Assembly: GCF_013466605.1 (NCBI RefSeq)
Contig: NZ_CP059162.1
Span: forward strand, 1,302,001-1,366,000
Length of the DNA: 64,000 nt
From: Pseudomonas chlororaphis subsp. aurantiaca
Lineage (GTDB): Bacteria > Pseudomonadota > Gammaproteobacteria > Pseudomonadales > Pseudomonadaceae
Direction: 5' to 3'
In this document: positions 52,903 through 61,884 of the stretch, piece by piece
Position numbering within the stretch: the first letter of the stretch is position 1
Layout of the letters: each line of letters starts with the position of its first letter
The notes under the pieces: generated by a model
Database searches by the model: none
Told to the model about the DNA's origin: nothing
The model's input: only the letters and a program-made list of their open reading frames with translations
Program-made: the position numbers and the translations under genes

Positions 52903-54127
52903 TCGTTTGTTGCCGGCGTCGTTTCGTGGCGTCGGGTTCTGGGTCGACCAGGCGAAAACCCCGGTCGGCCACAAGGGCCAGTTGCACGAGTACCCGCAGC
53001 GTGACCTGCCGTTCTACGAGAGCCTGGGACGGCAGGCGCGGACCCACGACCTGACGGCGTTCATCGTCGGCGCCGATTGCCTGGAGCAGCGTGACAAGCT
53101 GCTCCAGGCGCTGGAGCAGGGCAGTGGCGAACTGGTGCATCCGTGGCTGGGGCGCCTGCAGGTCAAGGTCGGCGAATGCGAGATGACCCAGAGCCGCCAG
53201 GACGGCGGCCTGGTGACCTTCACCCTGAAGTTCTACCCCGACCAGCCGTTGCAGTTCCCCAGCGCCACGGTCAACACCCGTCAGCTGTTGCTGGTGTCGG
53301 CCGACAGCCTTATCGGCTCGGCGGTGCGCCGCTTCGAGGAGGCCATGACCCTGGTCAAGGCTGCGCGCATCGGCATCGCCGATTTGCGCAACAGCCTCAA
53401 GGAGGTCTACCAGACCATCGAGCAGGAACTCAAGCCGCTGATCGACACCTACCGCGATCTCAACCTGCTGGTGCGGGCGATCAAGGACCTGCCCAAGGAA
53501 GTGAGCGCCGAGTTCAAGGGCTTGCTGGGGGACATCAAGGACCTCAAGGACTATGCGCGCAATGGTTACCGCGGCGTGCTGGCCAACGTTTCGCAGCAGG
53601 TCGAGGCGGTGAAGAAGATCGACACACCGAAACTCACCACCGGCAAGGACACCACCGCCGCGGCGCAAGCCATGGCGGACCTGGTGCAGGACGCCGTGCT
53701 GGTGCGGATCGCCCAGGCCGTGGCGTCGCTGCCGGTGGCGACCCCGGCGGTCAAACTGAGCGGCACGCCGTCGCTGGCCAAGCAGGCGATCCAGCCGGTG
53801 ACCCGTGCGGAAGTACCGGTGGCCGACGAGGTACTGGCGCTACGCAACTCGATCAACGAGGCGATCTGGCAGGCGGCGGAAAAAGCCGACGCTGTGCACT
53901 ACGAGGTGCTCAACGGCCTGCGCCAACTGGTCTACGGCCACCTCACCGCGGTGGCTTCGTCCGGTGTGCGGCTGGTGGTGAAGAACCCGATGCAGAGCCT
54001 GCCGACGGTGGTGCTCGCCTACCGGTTGTTTGGCGACGCCACCCGGGCACCCGAAGTGCAGCAGCGCAACGGCGTGGCCCATCCCGGTTTCCTGCCGCCG
54101 ACCAACGTCAAAGTGGCGGGGGAGTGA
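52889..54127 (+). CDS. Mu gpN-like tail/DNA circularisation protein
   Basis: The 412-residue protein (MSWRDRLLPASFRGVGFWVD) has the gpN N-terminal domain (about 1-95) seen in Mu-type tails, then helical regions (about 130-260). In Mu gpN is a baseplate hub component. The start lies 14 bases inside the tape measure gene, with AGGAGG just upstream. Confidence 0.88.
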   Translation: MSWRDRLLPASFRGVGFWVDQAKTPVGHKGQLHEYPQRDLPFYESLGRQARTHDLTAFIVGADCLEQRDKLLQALEQGSGELVHPWLGRLQVKVGECEMTQSRQDGGLVTFTLKFYPDQPLQFPSATVNTRQLLLVSADSLIGSAVRRFEEAMTLVKAARIGIADLRNSLKEVYQTIEQELKPLIDTYRDLNLLVRAIKDLPKEVSAEFKGLLGDIKDLKDYARNGYRGVLANVSQQVEAVKKIDTPKLTTGKDTTAAAQAMADLVQDAVLVRIAQAVASLPVATPAVKLSGTPSLAKQAIQPVTRAEVPVADEVLALRNSINEAIWQAAEKADAVHYEVLNGLRQLVYGHLTAVASSGVRLVVKNPMQSLPTVVLAYRLFGDATRAPEVQQRNGVAHPGFLPPTNVKVAGE

Positions 54128-54130
54128 GCC

Positions 54131-55171
54131 ATGAGCAACTTCGATAACCGGGTGCTGTTGACGGTGGACGGCCAGGATTACGGCGGCTGGAAAAGCGTCG
54201 AAATCAGCGCCGACCTGGAGCGGCAGTTTCGCACCTTCAAGCTCGACGTGACCTGGCAATGGCCGGGGCAGACCCTGGACCAGCGTATTCGCCCCGGAGC
54301 CAAGTGCCAGGTGCGCATCGGCGCCGACCTGTTGCTCAGCGGCCATGTGTTCAAGGCGCCGATCAGCTATGACGGTCGGCAGATCGGCCTGAGCATCGAG
54401 GGCAGTTCCCTGACCCAGGACCTGGTGGATTGCGCGGCGATCAACCAGCCCGGCCAATGGCGCGAACAGAGCCTGCTGAAAATCGTCCAGGCCCTGGCCG
54501 CGTCCTACGGCGTCGGGGTGGTCAGCGAGATCGCGGAAACCACGCGCTTGAGCAGCCACAGCATCGTGCCCGGGGAAACCGTGTTCCAGTCCATCGACCG
54601 CCTGCTGACGTTGTTCCGGGTGTTCTCCACCGACGACGCCGAAGGCCGGGTGCTGTTGGCCCGGCCGGGCAGCGGCGGGCGCGCGGTGGATGTGCTGGAG
54701 CTGGGCAAGAACATCCTCGCGGCCAGCGCGCCGATGGACTTCAGCCAGGTGTTTTCCGAGTACCGGGTGATCGGCCAGCACAAGGGCAACGACCAGAAAA
54801 GCGGTGCCGCGGTCAGCGAAGTGTCGGGCGTGGCCAGCGACAGCACGGCCAAGCGCAAGCGGGTCACGGTGATCAACGAGCCGGCCCAGCTGACCCAGGA
54901 ACTGGCCCAGCAACGGGCCGACTGGGAAAGCGCCATCCGTACCGGCAAGGCCCTGACCAGCACCTACAAGGTGCAGGGCTGGCGCCAGAGCAACGGCGAG
55001 CTGTGGCGCCACAACACCCTGGTGCGGGTGATCGACCCGGTGCTGGGTTTCGACCAGGACCTGCTGATTTCCAAGGTCACCTACTCGCTCTCCGAGCAGG
55101 GCTCGATCACCACCCTGCAAGTGGCGCCGCCCCATACCTTCGACGCCAGTCCCGTGCCACCCAAAACCTGA
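54131..55171 (+). CDS. Mu gpP-like baseplate hub protein
   Basis: The 346-residue protein corresponds to Mu gpP (gp44), the hub trimer, and is the functional counterpart of gpD in tailocin 1. The segments FDNRVLLTVDGQDYGGWKSV and VVSEIAETTRLSSHSIVPGE are seen. It starts 3 bases after gpN. Confidence 0.88.
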   Translation: MSNFDNRVLLTVDGQDYGGWKSVEISADLERQFRTFKLDVTWQWPGQTLDQRIRPGAKCQVRIGADLLLSGHVFKAPISYDGRQIGLSIEGSSLTQDLVDCAAINQPGQWREQSLLKIVQALAASYGVGVVSEIAETTRLSSHSIVPGETVFQSIDRLLTLFRVFSTDDAEGRVLLARPGSGGRAVDVLELGKNILAASAPMDFSQVFSEYRVIGQHKGNDQKSGAAVSEVSGVASDSTAKRKRVTVINEPAQLTQELAQQRADWESAIRTGKALTSTYKVQGWRQSNGELWRHNTLVRVIDPVLGFDQDLLISKVTYSLSEQGSITTLQVAPPHTFDASPVPPKT

Positions 55172-55184
55172 TGCCGCCCTATCC

Positions 55185-55201
55185 GCAGGAGTCGCTCCTG
55201 C
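55185..55201. repeat. Short hairpin of REP type
   Basis: GCAGGAG-TCG-CTCCTGC forms a small hairpin in the 64-base gap between the gpP-like and gp45-like genes. It may be a remnant of a REP element. Confidence 0.4.
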
Positions 55202-55235
55202 AAAAAGCGCAGGCTTCGCCGCCAAGGACATTTCC

Positions 55236-55745
55236 ATGAGCCTACTGACACGCCTGTTGGCGCGCGGCACCGTCGTGCTCGCCAACTCGGCCAACAAACT
55301 GCAATCGCTGCAAATGCGCCTGACCGCCGGCGAAGTGAACGACGACATGGAGCACTTCGAACCCTACGGCTTCACCAGCAACCCGCTGGCCGGCGCCGAA
55401 GGCATCGCCACCTTTCTCGGCGGCGACCGCTCCCATGCCGTCGTGCTGGTGGTCGCCGACCGCCGTTTTCGCCTCAAGGCCCTGGCCCCCGGCGAAGTGG
55501 CGATCTACACCGACGAAGGCGACAAGATTCATTTCAAGCGCGGGCGGATCATCGATATCGAGACCGCCACTCTCAATATCCGCGCCAGCAGCGCGGTGCA
55601 CATCGACACCCCGACCCTGACCCAGACCGGCAAGATCGTCTCCCAGGGCGATCAGGTCGCTGGCGGCATCAGCCAGATCCAGCACGTGCATGGCGGCGTG
55701 CAGCCAGGTAGCGGGCAGACCGGCGCGCCGGCGGGAGGCCAATGA
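55236..55745 (+). CDS. Mu gp45-like baseplate spike protein
   Basis: The 169-residue protein (MSLLTRLLARGTVVLANSAN) has an OB-like domain then beta-helical repeats, and ends with the HVHGGVQPG motif (HxH) that in phage spikes binds an iron ion at the apex. It is the piercing tip of tailocin 2. Its stop overlaps the next start. Confidence 0.88.
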   Translation: MSLLTRLLARGTVVLANSANKLQSLQMRLTAGEVNDDMEHFEPYGFTSNPLAGAEGIATFLGGDRSHAVVLVVADRRFRLKALAPGEVAIYTDEGDKIHFKRGRIIDIETATLNIRASSAVHIDTPTLTQTGKIVSQGDQVAGGISQIQHVHGGVQPGSGQTGAPAGGQ

Positions 55746-56143
55746 TGTTTATCAGCCAAGACCTGCACCGCGCACTGACCCGTTCCGTGCTGATCAGCCT
55801 GTTCACCTGGCGCCGCGCGGCGGACGACGACCCGCTGGATGACGAGGAGCGCTTCGGCTGGTGGGGCGACAGCTTTCCTACCGTGGCCGACGACCGCATC
55901 GGCTCGCGGCTGTGGCTGCTGCGGCGGGTCAAACTCACCCGCCAGACCCAGCTCGACGCCGAGTTCTATGCCCGCGAAGCCCTGCAGTGGCTGATCGACG
56001 ATGGCCATTGCAGCGCGGTGGAGATCATCAGCGAACGTCTCGACGACCAGCGCCTGAACCTGCGCACGACGCTGGTCCTGGCCAACGGTGAACGCCTGGA
56101 CATCAACCCCGATAACAGTTGGCAGGTGACCTATGCCCTTTGA
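55742..56143 (+). CDS. Mu gp46-like baseplate protein
   Basis: The 133-residue protein (MMFISQDLHRALTRSVLISL, with GWWGDSF) belongs to the GP46 family, a gp25-type baseplate wedge subunit. It overlaps gp45 by 4 bases and the gp47-like gene by 11 bases. ATG 55745 is an equally good start. Confidence 0.88.
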   Translation: MMFISQDLHRALTRSVLISLFTWRRAADDDPLDDEERFGWWGDSFPTVADDRIGSRLWLLRRVKLTRQTQLDAEFYAREALQWLIDDGHCSAVEIISERLDDQRLNLRTTLVLANGERLDINPDNSWQVTYAL

Positions 56144-57173
56144 TACCCCTTCGCTGCCGGTGCTGATCAAGCGCACCCAAAGCGACCTGGCCAGCGATGC
56201 GCTGCGCCAGTCCGATGCGCAAGTGCTGGCCCGCGCCCTCGGTGGCGCCGCCTATGGCCTCTACGGCTACCTGGACTGGATCGCCGATCAGATCCTGCCG
56301 GACAAGGCCGACGAGTCGACCCTGGAACGCATCGCCGCGCTGCGCCTCAACCAGCCACGCAAGGCCGCCCAGGCGGCCAGCGGTTCGGTGAGCTTCAGCG
56401 CCGCGGCGGGCGCGGTACTGGACGTCGATACCCTGCTGCAGGCCAGCGACGGTCGCACCTACAAAGTCACCGCCGCCCGCACCACCAGCGCCGGCAACAA
56501 CAGCACCACCATCCAGGCCCTCGACGCCGGTACCCTGGGCAACGCCGAGGCCGGCCTGGACCTGATCCCGGTGCAACCGATCCAGGGCATCGGCAACAGC
56601 TTCACCGTGCTCGCCCCCGGCCTGAGCGGCGGCGTCGCCGCGGAAAGCCTGGAATCGCTGCGCGCGCGGGTGATCCGCTCCTACCGCATCATCCCCCACG
56701 GCGGCTCGGCCCAGGACTATGAAACCTGGGCGCTGGAGTGCCCGGGGATTACCCGCGCCTGGTGCCGTGGCAGCTACCTGGGGCCGGGCACCGTGGGCCT
56801 GTTCGTGATGCGCGACGACGATGCGCAACCGATCCCCAATGCCGAGCAACTGGCGGAGGTAAAGGCCTATATCGAACCGCTGCGCCCGGTGACGGCCGAG
56901 TTGCATGTGCTGGCGCCGCAGCAGTCACCCGTGACCTACAGCCTGCGGCTGTCGCCGGACACCAGCGCGGTACGCGCGGCGGTCGAGGCTCAGCTGCGCG
57001 ATCTGCACAACCGCGAGGCCGGCCTGGGCGACACCTTGTTGATCAGCCATATCCGCGAGGCCATCAGCAGTGCCGCCGGCGAGAACGATCACCGGCTCAG
57101 CGCACCGGTCGCGGATGTCCCCGCCGCCAGTAACCAGTTGCTGACGTTCGGAGGTTGCGTATGGCTGGAGTAA
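56133..57173 (+). CDS. Mu gp47-like baseplate J protein
   Basis: The 346-residue baseplate J-like protein (MPFDTPSLPVLIKRTQSDLA) forms the outer wedge. The segments GGSAQDYETWALE and ITRAWC are typical. It overlaps the gp46-like gene by 11 bases and the gp48-like gene by 13. Confidence 0.9.
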   Translation: MPFDTPSLPVLIKRTQSDLASDALRQSDAQVLARALGGAAYGLYGYLDWIADQILPDKADESTLERIAALRLNQPRKAAQAASGSVSFSAAAGAVLDVDTLLQASDGRTYKVTAARTTSAGNNSTTIQALDAGTLGNAEAGLDLIPVQPIQGIGNSFTVLAPGLSGGVAAESLESLRARVIRSYRIIPHGGSAQDYETWALECPGITRAWCRGSYLGPGTVGLFVMRDDDAQPIPNAEQLAEVKAYIEPLRPVTAELHVLAPQQSPVTYSLRLSPDTSAVRAAVEAQLRDLHNREAGLGDTLLISHIREAISSAAGENDHRLSAPVADVPAASNQLLTFGGCVWLE

Positions 57174-57760
57174 GAACCGCCGCGCAGTACCAGAGCCAGC
57201 TGCGCAGCCTGCTGCCCAGCGGCCCGGCCTGGGACCCGGAGCGGGTGCCGGAACTCGAGGAGGTGCTGGAAGGCGTCTCCCAGGAACTGGCCCGCCTCGA
57301 CGCCCGCGCCGCCGACCTGCTCAACGAAATGGACCCCGCTGGCGCCAGCGAGCTGGTGCCGGACTGGGAGCGGGTGATGAACCTGCCCGACCCCTGCCTG
57401 GGTGCGACCCCACTGTTCGACGACCGCCGCCTGGCCGTGCGCCGGCGACTGCTGGCCGTCGGGAGCCAGGCGCTCGCCTACTACATCGAGATCGCCCGTA
57501 GCCAGGGCTATCCGAATGCCACCATCACCGAGCACGAAGCCCCGCGCATGGGCCGCGCACGGTTTGGTGACGCGCATTTCGGCACATGGCAGGCGCAATT
57601 CATGTGGACGCTCAACACCGGTGGACGACTGCTCCTGGGCCGGCGCTTTGGCGCGAGTTACTGGGGCGAGCGTTTCGGCATGAACCCGGGCTCGGCCCTG
57701 GAATGCCAGATCCACCGCAGCGCACCGGCCCATACGCGGGTGCACATCAATTATGACTAG
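57161..57760 (+). CDS. Mu gp48-like tail protein (YmfQ/DUF2313)
   Basis: The 199-residue protein (MAGVRTAAQYQSQLRSLLPS) matches DUF2313/YmfQ, the gpI counterpart linking the wedge to the fibres. ATG 57161 is preceded by GGAGG at 57151. It ends 11 bases before fibre A. Confidence 0.88.
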   Translation: MAGVRTAAQYQSQLRSLLPSGPAWDPERVPELEEVLEGVSQELARLDARAADLLNEMDPAGASELVPDWERVMNLPDPCLGATPLFDDRRLAVRRRLLAVGSQALAYYIEIARSQGYPNATITEHEAPRMGRARFGDAHFGTWQAQFMWTLNTGGRLLLGRRFGASYWGERFGMNPGSALECQIHRSAPAHTRVHINYD

Positions 57761-57771
57761 GGGATAGACCG

Positions 57772-58629
57772 ATGGATTATCCGAAAAGTGTGCCCAGTGC
57801 CGGGTTGGTCAACGGCAGGTTCGTCGATGAGAACCCGCTGACCGGCACGCCGGGATCGCTGATTCCGGCGGACTGGGGCAACGGGGTGACCCAGGAACTG
57901 CTGGCCGTGATCACGGCGGCTGACCTGACACCCAGCGAGGCGAACCTGACACAGCTGCTGAGCGCGATCCGCAGCATCAGCCGCAAGAGCGCGGGGTTGG
58001 GTATTCAGCGCTTTACCGCCAATGGCAGCTTCACCGTGCCGGAGGGGGTGACGAAGATTTGGTTGAGTGGGTGTGCGGGTGGGGGGGGTGGCGGTTCGTG
58101 TCCAGCTGGAACGACCGGATCCGCATCCGGCGGCAGCGGCGGTGGTGCTGGCCAGCCGGCCATCAAGGTACCCGTCACCGTCACTCCTGGCCAAGTGATC
58201 CCCATCACGATTGGAGCGGCGGGTGTGGGGGGCGTCAGCGGAGTCAGTAACCCGACAAGCGGAGGAAACACGCTCGTGGGTGTGGGGGGCGCTTTGTTGG
58301 TGCTGAGTGGCGGAGGCGCCGGTAACTCGGGGGCAAATCTTCCTGTAGACCGTGTGGCCGGTCCCAGAGGGGGAGAGGGATTTCCCGCCGGTGGCGATGC
58401 TACTGACTCTCAGGCCCAGGTGACGGCAGGACTGTCGGGGGCTGGCGCAAGCGGGCCATTTGGTGGCGGTGGCAGCGCCTGTCGGTATGGAACATCGGGA
58501 GGGTATGCGGCACGGGATGCCTACGGCTTCGGGGCTGGCGGCAGCGGCGCGGGAGGTTGGTATGTGTCTGGTGCCTTGGCCGTCTCGGGGGGGCGCGGTG
58601 CTCCTGGTCTGATGATCATTGAGTGGTGA
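57772..58629 (+). CDS. Tail fibre A, glycine-rich tip
   Basis: The 285-residue protein has the shared anchor domain (residues 1-65: MDYPKSVPSAGLVNG, then FVDENPLTGTPGSLIPADWG) and a tip of about 200 residues dominated by Gly runs (GGGGGGS, GGSGGGAGQP, GGGGS). Such Gly-rich tips form polyglycine-II bundles with exposed recognition loops in adhesins like phage S16 gp38. This would be one of four receptor-binding proteins of tailocin 2. ATG start. Confidence 0.87.
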   Translation: MDYPKSVPSAGLVNGRFVDENPLTGTPGSLIPADWGNGVTQELLAVITAADLTPSEANLTQLLSAIRSISRKSAGLGIQRFTANGSFTVPEGVTKIWLSGCAGGGGGGSCPAGTTGSASGGSGGGAGQPAIKVPVTVTPGQVIPITIGAAGVGGVSGVSNPTSGGNTLVGVGGALLVLSGGGAGNSGANLPVDRVAGPRGGEGFPAGGDATDSQAQVTAGLSGAGASGPFGGGGSACRYGTSGGYAARDAYGFGAGGSGAGGWYVSGALAVSGGRGAPGLMIIEW

Positions 58630-58633
58630 ACAT

Positions 58634-59275
58634 ATGACTAAGCAAGTTCTTTACTGCCTTGGGTCCGGGGTGGTCATCGAGTGGCAGGACACTGAAGTAC
58701 TGGCCTACGCGGCGACAGCCGAGGGCAACAGTGTCCTGCAGGTGACGGCCGAGCAATGGAAGCAGAAAGATGCGTTGCATTTCGTGCTGGATGGCGAACT
58801 GACTCGGGTCGATGGACCTCCACCCTCTGCTGCTCACTACTGGGACGGTAGCCAGTGGTCGCTGGACTCCCTGGAGGCCGCAACCATCGCCGAACAGGAG
58901 GCGGAGCAACTTTGCCGGCGAGTGGACGCGGAGGCTGACGCCGCCCGGCAGATGCTCGGCGGCGACCCGCTGCGTGCCATGGAGTATGCCCAGGCCGCCA
59001 GCGACGCCCAGGCGTTCAAGGAGGCCGGCTACCCGAAAAAGGCAGTGCCCCTCGCGGTAAGCGCCTGGGTAGTGAAAGGCCGTACCGCCAAGGCAGCGGC
59101 CGACCAGATTCTCGACAAGGCGGCCGAGCTCAACAGCAAGCTGTTCGCACTTCGCACGCTGCGCTTGCAGGCAAAAGAGCGCATCCGGGCTCAGGCCAGC
59201 AAGGGCAAGCAGGAAGCTGCGAAAGACGCCTGCGAGGCAGCGATTGAGGCGATTGGCAAGGTTGTCGGCGACTGA
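58634..59275 (+). CDS. Fibre A partner, putative chaperone or tail protein
   Basis: The 213-residue protein begins MTKQVLYCLGSGVVIEWQDT; residues about 95-210 are helical and Ala/Lys-rich (AEADAARQMLGGDPLRAMEY). It sits 4 bases after fibre A, as tail fibre assembly proteins do, but lacks the WP-ending Tfa motif of the other three partners, so it belongs to another family. Role inferred from position. Confidence 0.6.
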   Translation: MTKQVLYCLGSGVVIEWQDTEVLAYAATAEGNSVLQVTAEQWKQKDALHFVLDGELTRVDGPPPSAAHYWDGSQWSLDSLEAATIAEQEAEQLCRRVDAEADAARQMLGGDPLRAMEYAQAASDAQAFKEAGYPKKAVPLAVSAWVVKGRTAKAAADQILDKAAELNSKLFALRTLRLQAKERIRAQASKGKQEAAKDACEAAIEAIGKVVGD

Positions 59276-59384
59276 TCCGGCCTTTGTCGGGCCTGTCTTT
59301 CATAAACATGCTATGGCGCTCACTGCAACGTGGGCGGCTTTTCGCACAGGGCTCCCTGAGCAAGGGGGATTGCAGGGCAATGAT

Positions 59385-60305
59385 ATGGATTATCCGAAAA
59401 GTGTACCCAGCGTTGGCTTGGTCAATGGCTGGTTTGTCGATGAGAACCCTCTGTCGGGCACACCGGGATCGCTGATTCCCGCCGCCTGGGGCAACGGGGT
59501 GACGCAAGAAATCCTGAATGTCATCAAGGCCGCCGGCCTGGCACCGGACGAAGCGAAAAACGACCAGTTGGCGCTGGCGATCGCAGCCCTGGTCGACTTC
59601 ACCAAGCTGAAGAACACCCCAACCACCTTGAGCGGATATGGCATCACTGATGCCGGCGGGCGCTTGTTGGCAGTGAAGCAGTTCGACACCGTCGGCGTCA
59701 CGGTCTATCGCCCCAACCCCAAGGCCAGGCGTATTCGGGTCCGCCTGGTCGGTGCGGGAGGCTCCGGTGCCGGTTGTCCGCCGGTAGCGGCCACTTATCA
59801 AAGCCTGGGCGGTGGCGGAGGGGCTGGCGCCTATGCGGAGAGTCTTTACGACGTGACTCCGGAAATGTTGGCGGGTGTACCCATCACACTGGGTGCCGGT
59901 GGGGCCGCTCGAACCAGTATGGGGGCCGCGGGAGGTGCTGCGTCGTTTGGCAGCCTCATGAGCGCCGCAGGGGGAGGAGGGGGGCAGATTCTGACCTTCG
60001 TATCTAACACGCCAGGATTTGTCCAGGGCGGCATGGGCGGCCAAGTCGTAACGGGTGGCAACCTTGCCAATGCGCGTGGTGCAACGGGTGGTTATGCGAT
60101 GAGCAATCCCAATTGGGGCCTGCTTTCTGGATGGGGAGCCGCCAGCCCGTTCGATGGCGGCGGCCCCTTCAACGGGGTGAATGGCAATGGCAATGCGGGT
60201 CAGCGAGGTTCCGGCGGCAGCGGCAGCTGTTCGAGCAATCCATCTGCTTCGTATGTGAGTGGCTCCGGCGGCAACGCCTTTTGTGAAATCTGGGAGTACG
60301 AATAA
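59385..60305 (+). CDS. Tail fibre B, glycine-rich tip
   Basis: The 306-residue protein shares the anchor MDYPKSVPSVGLVNGWFVDE and the PGSLIPAAWGNGVTQEI segment, then a linker (TTLSGYGITDAGG), then a Gly-rich tip of about 190 residues distinct from fibre A (GGGGGAGAYAES, GGAARTSMGAAGG). ATG 59385 is preceded by AGGG. The 109-base gap before it contains no gene. Confidence 0.87.
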   Translation: MDYPKSVPSVGLVNGWFVDENPLSGTPGSLIPAAWGNGVTQEILNVIKAAGLAPDEAKNDQLALAIAALVDFTKLKNTPTTLSGYGITDAGGRLLAVKQFDTVGVTVYRPNPKARRIRVRLVGAGGSGAGCPPVAATYQSLGGGGGAGAYAESLYDVTPEMLAGVPITLGAGGAARTSMGAAGGAASFGSLMSAAGGGGGQILTFVSNTPGFVQGGMGGQVVTGGNLANARGATGGYAMSNPNWGLLSGWGAASPFDGGGPFNGVNGNGNAGQRGSGGSGSCSSNPSASYVSGSGGNAFCEIWEYE

Positions 60306-60793
60306 TGGCCCTCTATGCACGAGTCGAAGACGACGTTGTCGTCGAACTGATCGAGACCGGTGGCTTCATGATTTCCCAGCTGTTTGCCGCGGATTTTCTG
60401 AGTTCGATGGTCGCTGTCCCTGAGGGCGTCGAGGTTGAGCTGGGGAAGCCGATCTACCTTCCCGAGGTTGCACCGCTTTCCCCCGTGGTGGACGTGGCGG
60501 AGGCAGTGGCGCTTGCTCCCGAAGTGCGAGTCAAGGCGACTGACGAGGATGCTCTGGTTCAGGAGCGCAACTGGCGTCAATCGATGCTATCGACCAGCCA
60601 ATGGCTGGTGACCCGCCATCGTGATGAACAGGAGCTGGGGCGGGGCACGACGCTGACGGCGAAACAGTACCTGGAGTTGCTTGAGTATCGCCAGGCACTG
60701 CGTGATTGGCCCGCCTCCGATAGCTTTCCCGAGATGACCGCCCGACCGTCGATTCCAGTGTGGTCAGTGAGTTTTTTTCATACAGCCGATTGA
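60305..60793 (+). CDS. Fibre B assembly chaperone
   Basis: The 162-residue protein (MALYARVEDDVVVELIETGG) carries the Tfa-type C-terminus, STSQWLVTRHRDEQELGRGT then LLEYRQALRDWP. It shares one base with the fibre B stop. Its C-terminus resembles the fibre D chaperone most. Confidence 0.82.
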   Translation: MALYARVEDDVVVELIETGGFMISQLFAADFLSSMVAVPEGVEVELGKPIYLPEVAPLSPVVDVAEAVALAPEVRVKATDEDALVQERNWRQSMLSTSQWLVTRHRDEQELGRGTTLTAKQYLELLEYRQALRDWPASDSFPEMTARPSIPVWSVSFFHTAD

Positions 60794-60855
60794 TCGAGGG
60801 CTGCGTTTATTTCAAATGGATCAGCAGCGTATGTATCTGCATCGCGCTCATCAAT

Positions 60856-60885
60856 AAAAACGCCCGCTTCAAGCGGGCGTTTTTT
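60856..60885 (+). terminator. Intrinsic terminator between cassettes B and C
   Basis: AACGCCCGCTT and AAGCGGGCGTT form a near-perfect stem with a T-run, 60 bases after the fibre B chaperone. Cassettes C and D thus lie beyond a strong terminator, unless another promoter exists in 60886-60961. Confidence 0.9.
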
Positions 60886-60961
60886 ATGGGGCGTGCAGTT
60901 GGCTGCTTCATGACCCTGGTCCGCAGGTGGGCCAACAGAATTTATTATCAGGAGCAAGACC

Positions 60962-61882
60962 TTGGATTATCCAAAGAGTGTGCCCGGTGTAGGGCTGATG
61001 AATGGAAGGTTTGTTGATGAAGACCCGCTGGCCGGCACGCCAGGTTCGCTTATTCCGGCAAGTTGGGGGAATAGCGTTACCCAAGAGATTCTCGGCGTAA
61101 TTCAGGCGTCGGGTATGACGCCGGACGAAGGGGCGGATGATCAACTGCTGAGTGCATTACGCAGTCCAACGCTCTTTTCTACGCCTCCTCGTTTTGACGT
61201 GAGTCGGTCGGTCGCTACTCCAGAGTTTGTACAGCGCGCGCTGGGTAATTACTCCAGCGCTCGAGGAATATCGGAAAGCACGCAACTGACCATTGCCGAT
61301 GTAGGTTGCTCAATCGGCCTCGGTGGGACCACCGGTTATACTGTAACCTTGCCGGATGTTTCGACTGTTCCAAATGGCGCGACCATCAGCTTGCATTGCC
61401 GCAATAGTGCGATGGTTACCATCGCCAGCAAGAGTGGGGCGCAGATCAGTCCACAAGGGAACTTTCTGAATTCCATTGTGATGAGTAGCGGTGAAAGCGC
61501 GAATCTGGTTCGTGAGTCAGGTGTCTGGACCGTTTATGGTACGGCTAGCCTCAAGTACTCCGCGTTGTATGGGGCTCAGTTGTCGACGGCGGGTTATCAG
61601 AAGTACCCGAGCGGGCTGATCATGCAATGGGCGATGGGTGGAACCGATGCCGATGGGGTCATGTCTCTGTCGCTGCCCATAAAGTTTCCCAATGCCATAT
61701 TGGGAGGCATCGCTGATGAAGGTTATCCGCCAGGCTGGGGAGGCAACGTTACCGTCTGGTCATTCGACGTAACGTCATCGAGCACGTCAACAGCTGTCGC
61801 CCGGGCCAGATGGGTCGAGGTTGGTGGAACCATCAGAGTGAGCTCGGGCATATCCGGTCGCGTACTGGTTTGGGGGCGATAA
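60962..61882 (+). CDS. Tail fibre C (TTG start)
   Basis: The 306-residue protein shares the anchor (first codon TTG, then DYPKSVPGVGLMNGRFVDED and PGSLIPASWGNSVTQEI). After it the module FVQRALGNY, LTIADVGCS, LKYSALY and YPSGLIMQW is homologous to the tip of the tailocin 1 fibre. GGAG lies 7 bases upstream of TTG 60962. Lower GC than fibres A and B. Confidence 0.85.
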   Translation: MDYPKSVPGVGLMNGRFVDEDPLAGTPGSLIPASWGNSVTQEILGVIQASGMTPDEGADDQLLSALRSPTLFSTPPRFDVSRSVATPEFVQRALGNYSSARGISESTQLTIADVGCSIGLGGTTGYTVTLPDVSTVPNGATISLHCRNSAMVTIASKSGAQISPQGNFLNSIVMSSGESANLVRESGVWTVYGTASLKYSALYGAQLSTAGYQKYPSGLIMQWAMGGTDADGVMSLSLPIKFPNAILGGIADEGYPPGWGGNVTVWSFDVTSSSTSTAVARARWVEVGGTIRVSSGISGRVLVWGR

Positions 61883-61884
61883 CC

